Part shown: piece after piece, positions 46,938-56,152 of the stretch
Numbering within the stretch: position 1 is the first letter of the stretch
Layout of the letters: every line of letters begins with the position of its first letter
From: Cryptosporidium bovis
Lineage: Eukaryota; Apicomplexa; Conoidasida; Eucoccidiorida; Cryptosporidiidae
Direction: 5' to 3'
Assembly: GCA_009768925.2 (NCBI GenBank)
Contig: VHIT02000053.1
Location: 124,001 to 188,000 of the forward strand
Length of the DNA: 64,000 bases
Made by a program: the position numbers and the translations under genes
The notes under the pieces: generated by a model
What the model was told of the DNA's origin: nothing
The model's database searches: none
Seen by the model: the letters and a program-made list of their open reading frames with translations, nothing else

Positions 46938-49900
46938 ATGGACTGGACAAATGTGATAGAGCGTGATTTACGTCGTCTTTCAGAATTATCAAAAGGTGAT
47001 ATAACAAGGATACTAGGATTCCTACACCACGATGCATGTGATGGCAAATTATATAGGTTTGTAAGGAGTTCATTTCCATTTAATTTATCATCAGGTCCTC
47101 CGAATTGGGGATTATGCAGACCAAGTGAAATACCATCAACAATATCACTGAGTTTGTCATATGTGTATAGAAATGCAGTAGAAGCAGCAAATTCTAAACA
47201 ACCAATGAAATGGACGGAAGAGCATGTTGAGTTGTATTTGGAAGCAACAGTAGTTAGTTGTTGGAGTTCCTTATCAGATAATGAGAATTCAGAGCTTGGT
47301 GATTTGGATATAGGTACTGATTTATTAAATGAGATATCACTACAACCAGTAGGTCAAAAAGACTCTAGAATATGGGGTTTATGGGCAGTATTAGATTTTT
47401 TAAATAATTCGAGAAAGCAGAGTGACACATACTCAAGTACGAATGTAACATATAATGCAGCAAGTGAGGCCTTAAAAAGGATAGAAAAAGGTAGATCATA
47501 TAACGCCGAACCAGATGCACTATTAACTGCAGTGGCTACTCAATTTACATCGATAATACAAAGAAATAAATTAGGTAATTGTGGTAATACAGGACTAGTA
47601 AAATCACCAAAAGAAAATATATTGGATAATATGACAACAATTCATAACCAGAATATGATGGTAAATAATAATATCAATGGTAGTAGTAATAGTAATAGTG
47701 GTAGTGTATCATCAGGAGTTGTGGAGATGACTTCTAATATAGATGAATCCCTTTCAACAGGAATATCCAAACCTGTAGAATCTCAAAGAGCTGCAATAAG
47801 ATATGTCCCATCTAAGAGATTTGGTGGTAGAGCACATGTATTTTCTTTAAGTTCTACAACATCAACAATGGCAACTACTCCAGCACCTAAAGTAAATGAC
47901 TCAACGCAATACGGATATTCGGGAAATCATAATGTATTGAATACAAGTATAAATTCGAATGATTTATACAATAGTACAAGTTGTGATCCAAAAACACCAA
48001 TACCAATAAGAAGACAAAAAATCGGTGAGACACACATAAAAAAATCTGAAAATGACTCTGCATTAAAAGAGGTACTATCAGATAACATTAGTAATATTAA
48101 ATCAAAAGCTTTGCAGGAAAATCAAAACACAGTTAATAAAAAGCAGAAAGATAAAAAAATAGGATTTAATATAGAAGATAATCAAAATAGTAATAATAAT
48201 AATAATAGCAACAACGGTAGTAGTAACAATAATAACGGGATTCATATTCATGAAGATATAAATGATTCAGCTACAACAATAGGTGTTGGTTTAAATAATG
48301 AGATGGATCACTCTCAATTGAATAGTGATAATCCACAAGTATGTAAATATTCATTAGAACCAGCAGTAAAATATCCAGGATACAAATTAGAAGTAAATGG
48401 AAAATACTATGAAATAATATCATCTATACAAAAAGGAGGCTCATCACAAGTTTATAAGGTTAAAGAATGTAATACAGGTGAATTATATGCATTAAAGTGT
48501 GTAAGAGTATTCACAAAGAATCACGATCACAGTATTATGTCAGGCAACACTGAAGATAAGGAAAATGACAATAATAGCATATCGATAAAAATATCAGGAA
48601 GAAAAAGTGTAAATAAATTAAAACAAAGAAGTGGTAATGAAATTGAAAATAACAATAGAAATTCAGTGAACAATAATGATTATAATGATGATTGTATGGA
48701 TGATGAAGATGAAGAAGATAATGAGGAACAGCAATTACTATTAATGTTTACAGAAGAAGTTAATTTATTAAAAAAATTAAGGGGTTGTTCACATGTAATA
48801 CAATTAATAGATTCTGAGATAGCCCTGAGTTGTGGTGCAATAGATATAATTATGGAATTAGGGGTGAAAGATTTGAACAGTATATTACAAGGAAGTACGC
48901 CATTATCAAGTATAAATGTTTTAAGATCAATATGGACAGAAATGGTATTAGCACTAAAAAATGTTCATGATTTGAGAATAGTACATGGTGATATAAAACC
49001 TGCGAACTTTGTTTTTGTTGAGAAGAATCATGGCAATAATAATAACAGTGGTAATTCAATATCAATAAAGGACAGATTTGACAATAGGGCAGTAAAAATA
49101 ATAGATTTTGGCATATCCAGACCGATAGCAGATGATACAACTCATATATTTAGAGATAAAGCGGTTGGTTCGTTGCCATTTATGGCACCTGAAACTGTAA
49201 AACCAGTAACTATACCAGAAAGTAAATTTGCTGTGGCAGCAGTGGCTTCAAAATTACGAATGCCACATCAGGTAATGTCTAGAACGGCAGATATATGGTC
49301 ATTAGGTGCGATATTATATAGAATAACATACAAAAGGCATTTATTTCAACCAATAACAAGTAAATCTAAGCAAGCAGGAGGAAGTAATAATAACAATTCG
49401 CTAAATTCTGGGAAAAAAATGGGGCAACAAAGTAGATCAAATTTAGCACCACATGAGATATTAATGTTTTTACAAAATGATCAAAGTAAGATATTATTCC
49501 CGAAGGAAATGGGAATAACATTTACAGAAAATACGGAAGATAATTCACTATGGTTTGATGCCTTAAGACATCTGTTAAAATGGACATTACAATGGGATCC
49601 ATTAAATAGACCTAATGTAAATCAGTTACTTGTTCATCCGTTTATAGATACTAACATAGTATCATCATATATAATGCAACAAAGTATACCAAGAAAAAGT
49701 ATACTAATGTCTTCTAGTATAAATAGCAATACAATATCTGATGATTATTTAATTACTAATATAAAATACAATTCGAAAACAGATGAAGAGAAAGCCGAGT
49801 TATTGGAAGAGTTATTTAAGTCATCAATACCTTTATCTGATTTGTATAATTCGAAACCAAAAAATATATATTTGTCATCAATGAGATGGAATATAGTTAC

Positions 49901-50096
49901 AAACGGCAATTATTTATTCCATAGTTTATATGAGTCGCTAAAAAATAATTTAATAATAGACGACAATAATAATGTTGATGAAAGTACGATAAATAACTTG
50001 GCAATTTCTCAATTTTTGTCACTAGTTAAAGAAGTATCAATACCATCGCCACCTTCTGTAAATACAATAAATGGCACAAAAAAAAGAATGTTGTGA
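46938..50096 (+). CDS. TTK: MPS1/TTK-family protein kinase
   Basis: MPS1/TTK kinases run the spindle checkpoint and spindle-pole or kinetochore assembly. The product has 1052 residues. The kinase domain starts near residue 485 (VNGKYYEIISSIQKGGSSQV): GGSSxVY is the family glycine loop. The catalytic Lys is in LYALKCVRVF. An acidic, Asn-rich insert of about 75 residues sits between Lys and the alpha-C helix (LLMFTEEVNLLKKL). MELGVKDLNSIL is the hinge. The catalytic loop reads IVHGDIKPANF (HGD, where TTK has HSD), then KIIDFGISRPIADDTTHIFR and GSLPFMAPETVKP, all as in TTK. Lys, Glu, Asp, Asn and DFG are present, so it should be active. The first 150 residues are an ordered unknown domain (DITRILGFLHHDACDGKLYR), perhaps replacing the TPR of animal TTK. 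Asn/Ser linkers fill the rest. Confidence 0.88.
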   Translation: MDWTNVIERDLRRLSELSKGDITRILGFLHHDACDGKLYRFVRSSFPFNLSSGPPNWGLCRPSEIPSTISLSLSYVYRNAVEAANSKQPMKWTEEHVELYLEATVVSCWSSLSDNENSELGDLDIGTDLLNEISLQPVGQKDSRIWGLWAVLDFLNNSRKQSDTYSSTNVTYNAASEALKRIEKGRSYNAEPDALLTAVATQFTSIIQRNKLGNCGNTGLVKSPKENILDNMTTIHNQNMMVNNNINGSSNSNSGSVSSGVVEMTSNIDESLSTGISKPVESQRAAIRYVPSKRFGGRAHVFSLSSTTSTMATTPAPKVNDSTQYGYSGNHNVLNTSINSNDLYNSTSCDPKTPIPIRRQKIGETHIKKSENDSALKEVLSDNISNIKSKALQENQNTVNKKQKDKKIGFNIEDNQNSNNNNNSNNGSSNNNNGIHIHEDINDSATTIGVGLNNEMDHSQLNSDNPQVCKYSLEPAVKYPGYKLEVNGKYYEIISSIQKGGSSQVYKVKECNTGELYALKCVRVFTKNHDHSIMSGNTEDKENDNNSISIKISGRKSVNKLKQRSGNEIENNNRNSVNNNDYNDDCMDDEDEEDNEEQQLLLMFTEEVNLLKKLRGCSHVIQLIDSEIALSCGAIDIIMELGVKDLNSILQGSTPLSSINVLRSIWTEMVLALKNVHDLRIVHGDIKPANFVFVEKNHGNNNNSGNSISIKDRFDNRAVKIIDFGISRPIADDTTHIFRDKAVGSLPFMAPETVKPVTIPESKFAVAAVASKLRMPHQVMSRTADIWSLGAILYRITYKRHLFQPITSKSKQAGGSNNNNSLNSGKKMGQQSRSNLAPHEILMFLQNDQSKILFPKEMGITFTENTEDNSLWFDALRHLLKWTLQWDPLNRPNVNQLLVHPFIDTNIVSSYIMQQSIPRKSILMSSSINSNTISDDYLITNIKYNSKTDEEKAELLEELFKSSIPLSDLYNSKPKNIYLSSMRWNIVTNGNYLFHSLYESLKNNLIIDDNNNVDESTINNLAISQFLSLVKEVSIPSPPSVNTINGTKKRML

Positions 50097-50220
50097 TTGA
50101 AGTGACTAAAATTTGCAAGAACAGAATCTTTTATATTAATTTTGTTAATATATAACAATTATTAAAAAAAATGAAATGTTTAATAAATAAATAATTGAAC
50201 AATTAGTGTTTGACATTAGC

Positions 50221-51186
50221 TTATAATAAAGGTTGCTTTGGCAAGCAAGGACCTAAATTATTGTATCTTTGGTGATAGCAATGATCGTTATAGTGGTTTT
50301 TATTGCTGTCATTATCATTTATACTAGAATTAATGTCAATTATATTTAAGTGAGATACAAGTTTTTCTTCTAAATCATCAGAATATTCGTCTTTTTCCCT
50401 TATCATATATCCTAATTTGCTACTATTTATCTGTTTTAGATATTCAATACTTTGTTCCTGTTCCTCAAGTTCTTTTATACCTTTGAGATCATCTATATTT
50501 CCTATATCATCATCACTATATATCTTAGAATCACTACTACTATTATAATGATAGTAGTCATTGTAATAGCTAATATTGGAAAGTGAATTATTGCCTATTA
50601 TTTCGTCTTGAGGATAATACAGTTCACCATTGTTATCGTATTCATAATTATTATTGTTATTGTCTTCACAGTGTTTGGAGTTGCAATCACTGGAAAATGC
50701 TGAATAGGATGAAAAGGTGGATGGTATTATGGGTATTTTTGGTATTATACTGTTATTATCAGTATAATTATTGATATCATTATTGATATTAATGTTATTA
50801 TATTTCTTCAGTAGTTCCAATTTAACATTTTCCAGATCATTTTTTAGATTAAATTTAGTAATAAATATTTCATATATTTTTTCTCTTTTGCTTTCATATT
50901 TAGTAACAATATCATTGATTATATTAATTTGATCGTTTGAGTAATTGTTATTACTGCATGTTATTGTTCCTAATTTTGAATAAAGACACGAAAGTACTAT
51001 GTCTATTTCCATTAATATCTCTTTACCTGTTTCGCATTCGCGTTCCACCTTTTTAATGCTTTCGTCAAGTCCGTCAATAGAAATGTCCAAGGTCGGTAAT
51101 CCCTGTTTGTTTAAATAGCTTTCCTCCTTTTCTCTTAGATTTTCATTATTCAGTATTTTAATTAGGTCATCATCTATATGTAACAT
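50221..51186 (-). CDS. Asn/Asp-rich protein with coiled-coil N terminus, unknown
   Basis: The product has 321 residues. The first 130 are helical (LDESIKKVERECETGKEILM, NDIVTKYESKREKIYEIFIT, KNDLENVKLELLKKY) with coiled-coil character; the rest is dominated by Asn, Asp, Ser and Tyr with an acidic island (YSDDDIGNIDDLKGIKELEE) and a second short helix (QSIEYLKQINSSKLGYMIRE). The end, QRYNNLGPCLPKQPLL, contains LGPCLP, a motif seen in some splicing-associated and ubiquitin-like-handling proteins, but I cannot assign it. No signal peptide or membrane segment. The gene is convergent with the MPS1-like kinase, 124 bases apart. Function unknown. Confidence 0.7.
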   Translation of the reverse strand: MLHIDDDLIKILNNENLREKEESYLNKQGLPTLDISIDGLDESIKKVERECETGKEILMEIDIVLSCLYSKLGTITCSNNNYSNDQINIINDIVTKYESKREKIYEIFITKFNLKNDLENVKLELLKKYNNININNDINNYTDNNSIIPKIPIIPSTFSSYSAFSSDCNSKHCEDNNNNNYEYDNNGELYYPQDEIIGNNSLSNISYYNDYYHYNSSSDSKIYSDDDIGNIDDLKGIKELEEQEQSIEYLKQINSSKLGYMIREKDEYSDDLEEKLVSHLNIIDINSSINDNDSNKNHYNDHCYHQRYNNLGPCLPKQPLL

Positions 51187-51882
51187 TTTTTTTATTTAAT
51201 ATAAATGTGGGTTGTATATACTTTATGGAAATGATCGAAAAATGACAATACAAGAATGTATTCAAATAAGTAATATTAGTGGAAATAAAAGTTTTTTCTT
51301 ATTAATATAAATTAATTGTACAATTAATATACCCCTTGTTTATTTTTTATTACAAAAGCAGAATTAAATAATAATAAAAAATTACATGCCACAAAACAGT
51401 ATAAAAACACTTTTTCAGATAATATATATATTTACCGTAAAAAAATGACTTAATAAATAATTCAGAGAAAAAACAAGTAATATTGAAATAAATATAAGAT
51501 CAATGTTTTGAAGTATGTGCATGCATGTACAATTTTTTTGTAGAATGTTGCATGCATGCATTCATTTACGTTACTATATTTAGATGATATGTTTAATTAA
51601 TACTCACCCCTACACAAAATAAGATTGTTAGAAAATAATTTAATTCTGCAGTAATGTTGCATCTCTTTTGTGTTAATTACGCGACAGTTGAGTTGAAATA
51701 GTTATTTTTTCTGTAATTGAAATGAAAAAAGGCTTGTAGGTGTATTTTGTGCTAGTCAATAGTATAAAGCAAAAAAGATAGGACAAAACAAATTGCAAAA
51801 AAAAAACATCAATTAATAAACATGAAGGAAAAACATCAACGTAAGCAAAACTCCATCCAACATGCTGCATTCATAATCAATA
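51187..51882. other. Intergenic region with TGCATGCA motifs
   Basis: No supported gene. GTGCATGCATGTAC at about 51519-51532 and TTGCATGCATGCATT at about 51548-51562 are overlapping TGCATG-type sites 30 bases apart. They lie about 330-360 bases upstream of the 321-residue gene start (51186), which they may control. A 65-codon minus-strand frame at 51673-51870 lacks features. Confidence 0.5.
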
Positions 51883-52692
51883 TCACAATACCTTCTTTGG
51901 AATTCGTTTTACAGTAACAGTATCAGAAAATTTAATCTTCCTTCCACTTTGAGTATCAAACCTCATAATAAGATGAAAAGTACTGTGACAGTATAATTTG
52001 TTTACCAAATTCAAAACTGAAAGAAAATTATTAAGTTTTGACGCTTGCCTGTAGACAAAACCCACGGAACCAGTAATTTTGTCGTATTCCTTTTTAGTAA
52101 TTTCAATAAAAGAGCCTACACAATCAATGAGTAGCCTGAGAAGTAGTTCATCAATTTCAGCCAAAGTTTGTGCAGCAATTGTCATTTTACTTTTTAATAT
52201 TTCATAATCTCTGTTTACAGTTTCTACCTTTTCCTTCGCTTTAAGTATTTTGACACATGCTTCTGTATGTTTTCTTTTTTTAGATTTACACCTTCTTACT
52301 AGATCTTCTAATTCAAGTACACATTCAACGCTTATTTCACTAGTGTAAAATTTATCAAGAACACTCAAAAACAAATCGAATAAGCTACTGAATTTTGCTT
52401 GAATTTCTTCCAATTCAATGCAATCTAGTTTCACTTTAAGAGAAGACGCCAATTTACTCTCTTTGAACAGTTCATCAGGATTGAGACCTGGAAAACCTTT
52501 AGATAGTAAACTTGAGGATGATCTTGTCTTTGTTAGTCTGCAGGGTCTTGTTTTTAAAAGTGATAATGGTATTGCTATACCATTGTCTTCAAAAGATAAA
52601 ACACTATAGGCATTCTTAAGTAGTGAATCTTTCACTGCAAATAATTGAATTGAATAAAAACAAAGTAAAACAAGCAAATTATTTTTCATCAT
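51883..52692 (-). CDS. Secreted helical protein of unknown function
   Basis: The product has 269 residues with a clear signal peptide (MMKNNLLVLLCFYSIQLFAV, cleavage probably near residue 19). A short Ser/Arg-rich linker with a basic stretch (KTRPCRLTKTRSSSSLLSKG) follows, then a long helical part with coiled-coil texture (LDCIELEEIQAKFSSLFDLF, ECVLELEDLVRRCKSKKRKH, KAKEKVETVNRDYEILKSKM, IAAQTLAEIDELLLRLLIDC). Seven cysteines are present after the signal. The RxRxx and RRCKSKKRK sites could be protease-processed. No membrane anchor or known domain. It looks like a lineage-specific exported protein. Confidence 0.75.
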   Translation of the reverse strand: MMKNNLLVLLCFYSIQLFAVKDSLLKNAYSVLSFEDNGIAIPLSLLKTRPCRLTKTRSSSSLLSKGFPGLNPDELFKESKLASSLKVKLDCIELEEIQAKFSSLFDLFLSVLDKFYTSEISVECVLELEDLVRRCKSKKRKHTEACVKILKAKEKVETVNRDYEILKSKMTIAAQTLAEIDELLLRLLIDCVGSFIEITKKEYDKITGSVGFVYRQASKLNNFLSVLNLVNKLYCHSTFHLIMRFDTQSGRKIKFSDTVTVKRIPKKVL

Positions 52693-54078
52693 TTTCGAAT
52701 ATTAATACTAATAGTAAATAAAATAACAAATATCACATTCAATAGCTACTAAATAAAATACTATTTTCCTTCATTATTTTTTTTTAAGTTGCCACTAAAA
52801 ATTTGTCCAACACCTGAAAAAAAGTAAAGCATTGTTAGAAGGCAAAGTTTCCCGGGTTATTTTTTATAAATTAATATAAAAAACACCCCTTACTACTAAC
52901 TATATTTTTGGTTTGTAAAGGATTTTTACCATTTTTTATATACCGTCCTTTTAATTTTATAATTATTTAATTTTCATTGTCATATCGTCTGTCTTTAAAA
53001 GGTAAATATTAATATGTTCAACAATTTATTTATTTGGTCAAATTTTTATCAATAATTTTAAAATTCTTGTTAGCCATTGCTATACCCGGGCAACTCCAGT
53101 AAGATGTGTAAACAGTAACACTTAAAGGTGTACATTATAGTCGAACCTCATAAAATGTATAACAGTAGTACAGAATAGAACGGAACGGATATGATAAACA
53201 AAAGAATGAGGAAATAAAGTAAAAAAATGGAGCATTTGTGTGAGAATAATGAGAAACAATACGCGTAAATAAAACAATCAGTTAACAAATAGAACTCAAG
53301 TTCGATACAAATAACACCATAACATCAATTTTGCATTATTAAGCAGCAAAAATAACCAATCCTGTCGCCTCTAATTGAAAAGGGAAAAAGTTGATATTAT
53401 ACGTTTAGATTTACATAAATTGTATGTATATGTATACTTTTATAAGTATTTGCCAAGAGAATAACTTATATACATGAATATTGTGTGTATTTATTTGTGT
53501 GAATTATTATATAGATATTAGCATGCATAAATATAAATAGTAGGAACAAAATAATACCGGGTGTAAAATAGGGTAAAAAAAGGCAAAATTTACCCTTGAC
53601 GTCTTGTTTTCTAAAAATATTTTCAAATGAAAAATTGACAGTGATACAAAACGTTTAGAAAAAATAAATAAATGCAAATATATGTATATATAAATTAAAT
53701 ATGTACGTAATATTTAAATTTATTATACGCATATAATTTACATACTATAAAATACATGTACTCATGTATAAATATTACATGCGAATATTATGTGATATAT
53801 ATATATATATATACAGGATATATTTATATTAATAAGAAATAAATAAAATTTTCACTAGATAGGTAAAAAGTAGACATTAACGACAGGAAAAGTTTCAATA
53901 AATTATTTACTAGAGATATCCGTTTCTTCAGTTTTTCAGATAATTACAAATTTCATTTTGTTGTGACTGTTTGCACAATTAATTGGATTTTTGTTTTACA
54001 AATATATAAATTAATTAATATTCGCTTGTTTAGTTAAGCATACTGTATTATTAACGTTCACTAATTAATATAGAGAAA
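52693..54078. other. Long AT-rich intergenic region
   Basis: Nearly 1.4 kb without a gene. It has a CCCGGG at about 52850 and 53092, a TACCGGG at about 53557, and a TA dinucleotide run at 53795-53815. The right half, just ahead of the Pro/Ala-repeat gene, is extremely AT-rich, consistent with a strong promoter or long 5' UTR (inference). Confidence 0.45.
53795..53815. repeat. TA dinucleotide run
   Basis: GATATATATATATATATATAC gives about nine TA units, a simple-sequence repeat about 265 bases ahead of the N-myristoylated protein's start. Confidence 0.7.
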
Positions 54079-54465
54079 ATGGGTTGCTCATCCTCCAAGC
54101 CAGATAACAAAGTTTCTGAAAACAAGAACGCATCTGATGCAAATAAACAAAGGGAATTAGCGGAGAAGAAAGCAATATTGGCAAAAGCAGCGAAGGGAGC
54201 TGGTGGTGGTATCAACAGCAAACCACAAAGCAAACCTGAGGAAATAAAAAAGCCAGCCGATATTCAAGCTCCCGCTGCACCTGCTCCAGCTGCTCCAGCT
54301 GCTCCTGCTGCTCCTGCTGCTCCTGCTGCTCCTGCTGCCCCAGCTGCTCCTGCTGCCCCAGCTGAACAAGGAAACAATGAACCAGCTGCTCCAGTTGAAC
54401 CAGTAAAAGAAAGCGAGTCGAACAATGGTGCTGATAATAATGAAAACAAACCAGCCGAGTCATAA
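54079..54465 (+). CDS. N-myristoylated/palmitoylated Pro-Ala-repeat protein
   Basis: The product has 128 residues and no signal peptide. It begins MGCSSSKPDNK: Gly2 with Ser6 fits the N-myristoylation consensus and Cys3 is a palmitoylation site, the dual-acyl pattern that fixes proteins to the plasma membrane or the inner membrane complex. A basic/helical part follows (NKQRELAEKKAILAKAAKGA), then about 30 residues of PAA repeats (residues about 64-96), then an acidic, polar tail. Gene structure is a single exon with a very AT-rich upstream region. The PAA stretch is encoded by a 9-base repeat. I know no named family with this layout; membrane attachment is a confident prediction, the role is not. 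Confidence 0.8.
   Translation: MGCSSSKPDNKVSENKNASDANKQRELAEKKAILAKAAKGAGGGINSKPQSKPEEIKKPADIQAPAAPAPAAPAAPAAPAAPAAPAAPAAPAAPAEQGNNEPAAPVEPVKESESNNGADNNENKPAES
54283..54363. repeat. 9-base coding repeat (GCTCCTGCT type)
   Basis: Tandem 9-base units, mostly GCTCCTGCT with T/C and A changes at third positions, encode the Ala-Pro-Ala run. Such tracts vary in copy number, so this is a likely length polymorphism. Confidence 0.75.
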
Positions 54466-56152
54466 AAACGATCGATTATGAAGTATGTTAGGTGTAATTA
54501 GAAGTATTCTTTTGACTGTTTGTTTCATCAAAATAAGTTTGCATACTTAGATGACAAAACGAAGCGCATTAATAGTGAAAATCTTTGTTTACATTACATA
54601 TATATAATGGGAACTAGTGTCATTCTTGAGGGAAAATGTATTGTTTATATTTGGCGAGTATAGATTGGTTCATTAAAAAGTGAATTAATTAAATACCACT
54701 TGTGCGATATATACATAGACACTCTTGAAATAGTATTGCATTTTATATCATTCAACATTAGATGTATATTAAGTACAATAACTACAACTGTTCAAGTCAG
54801 TTTGAAAACACCAAGCATACAACAAGACAAGAATTAAAAAAAGAGAATTGCAATAACATTCTAATTTGGTTGTGAAGTTGAAACGGAAAGACACTATTCA
54901 AACTAAATTCTTTGACTTACTTAAAAACAGTAAATGAAAATGTAATCAATACATGGCAAGGAGAAGGGGACGAAAAGTCGAGAACAATTGCTTTGAAACC
55001 AAATAACAATATATCCCCTTGTTCCACACCAATAACAAGTAACATTGTGAAATAACACTATATACATCAGTATGATATTTATTCAACATGGGTGATATAT
55101 TGTTACTAAAAGTTAAAAGAAATGAGTTTTTTTTCTGCTGCTAGATTGTTAATATTTCCTTTTCCAACTTTCACCTTTTTCTCTGTTTCACATTGTTTAC
55201 CTGTATATTCGTTAAGAGTTAAAAAAACACAGGACCCGATTCTTTGTGCAGCATTGCAAGTTTTCTATATCGCGAAGTTGCCGCGTAAACAGGTCATTGT
55301 ATACTCGTGATTAATACCTTTTCCGTACTATTGCAAATTTTGTATAGCATTCCGCAGATCACGTAACTAAGCTAAGATTTAGTTAGTATTAAGGTCTGAC
55401 TGTCCATGGACGAATCACGCTGGTTTTGAGATTTGCAATATACAAGGCTAGGTTATTATTTTGATTAAATATGGCGCTCTACAGAGTATCGGTATAAAAA
55501 TAATCATACCGCTTAAGTACCACTAATAATGATATATATGACTAAAAGTAAATAAAAGTGAAATAGGGTTCTTTTAAATTCAAGTGGAATTTTAAATCTA
55601 ACTGAAGCAAATTAGTTTACTAATTTGAACAAGAAGTGGATATATATAAATGTGTTTTGGAACCAAAAAGAAATTGATCTAGAATACCGAGATACAACTT
55701 ACTTAAAGGGTAAGTTCGGACTAAAATAAGACTGAAAACTGTAGTAAAAGGCATACAAATTTGGTTTTTCTAAATAGCAGTAATTTCTGGTATTGTCTTA
55801 GTTATATAAAATTCGTTTCCCATTTCTCCCCTCAAATCTTACTTTTTAAGGTTTAAGACGATAACTTGAAACAAAGTTATAAAATCGGGATACCAATATA
55901 CATACACTTGCTACAGTGCTTTTGTGTTTTTAATGAACACTAGACAAAAAAACAGCAAAGTAATCAGTTGAGATATTATTGACCATTGTTAGATAAAGAA
56001 TTTTACATGATCAATGTAATTAATGGCAATATATATTCTGTAAAGAAAAGGAGGAAACTTTATTAAACGGAGTTGAAGCCCTATAAACATATAAGATAGT
56101 ATATATGTATATGTATACGCGTGTATATGTATCTATATAAACGCATACTATA
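54466..56152. other. Long intergenic region, 1.7 kb
   Basis: No supported gene. A GC-richer spot at about 55350-55440 contains the palindrome GTCCATGGAC (55402-55411) and an ATGGCGCT at about 55471. A 62-codon frame from ATG 55122 to 55310 lacks family features and is not called. The last 60 bases before the next gene are TATA-rich. Confidence 0.4.

Noticed and set aside
53295-53315. AAGTTCGATAC resembling a tRNA T-loop
   Set aside because: Flanking bases do not pair into a T-stem or acceptor stem.
54157-54463. Gly/Ser- and Gln/Glu-rich minus-strand frames over the PAA-repeat gene
   Set aside because: They are reverse-strand readings of the 9-base coding repeat.
55122-55310. 62-codon plus-strand frame in the long gap before the kinase gene
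   Set aside because: No family features; the hydrophobic start is what AT-rich DNA gives by chance, and there is no promoter motif next to it.
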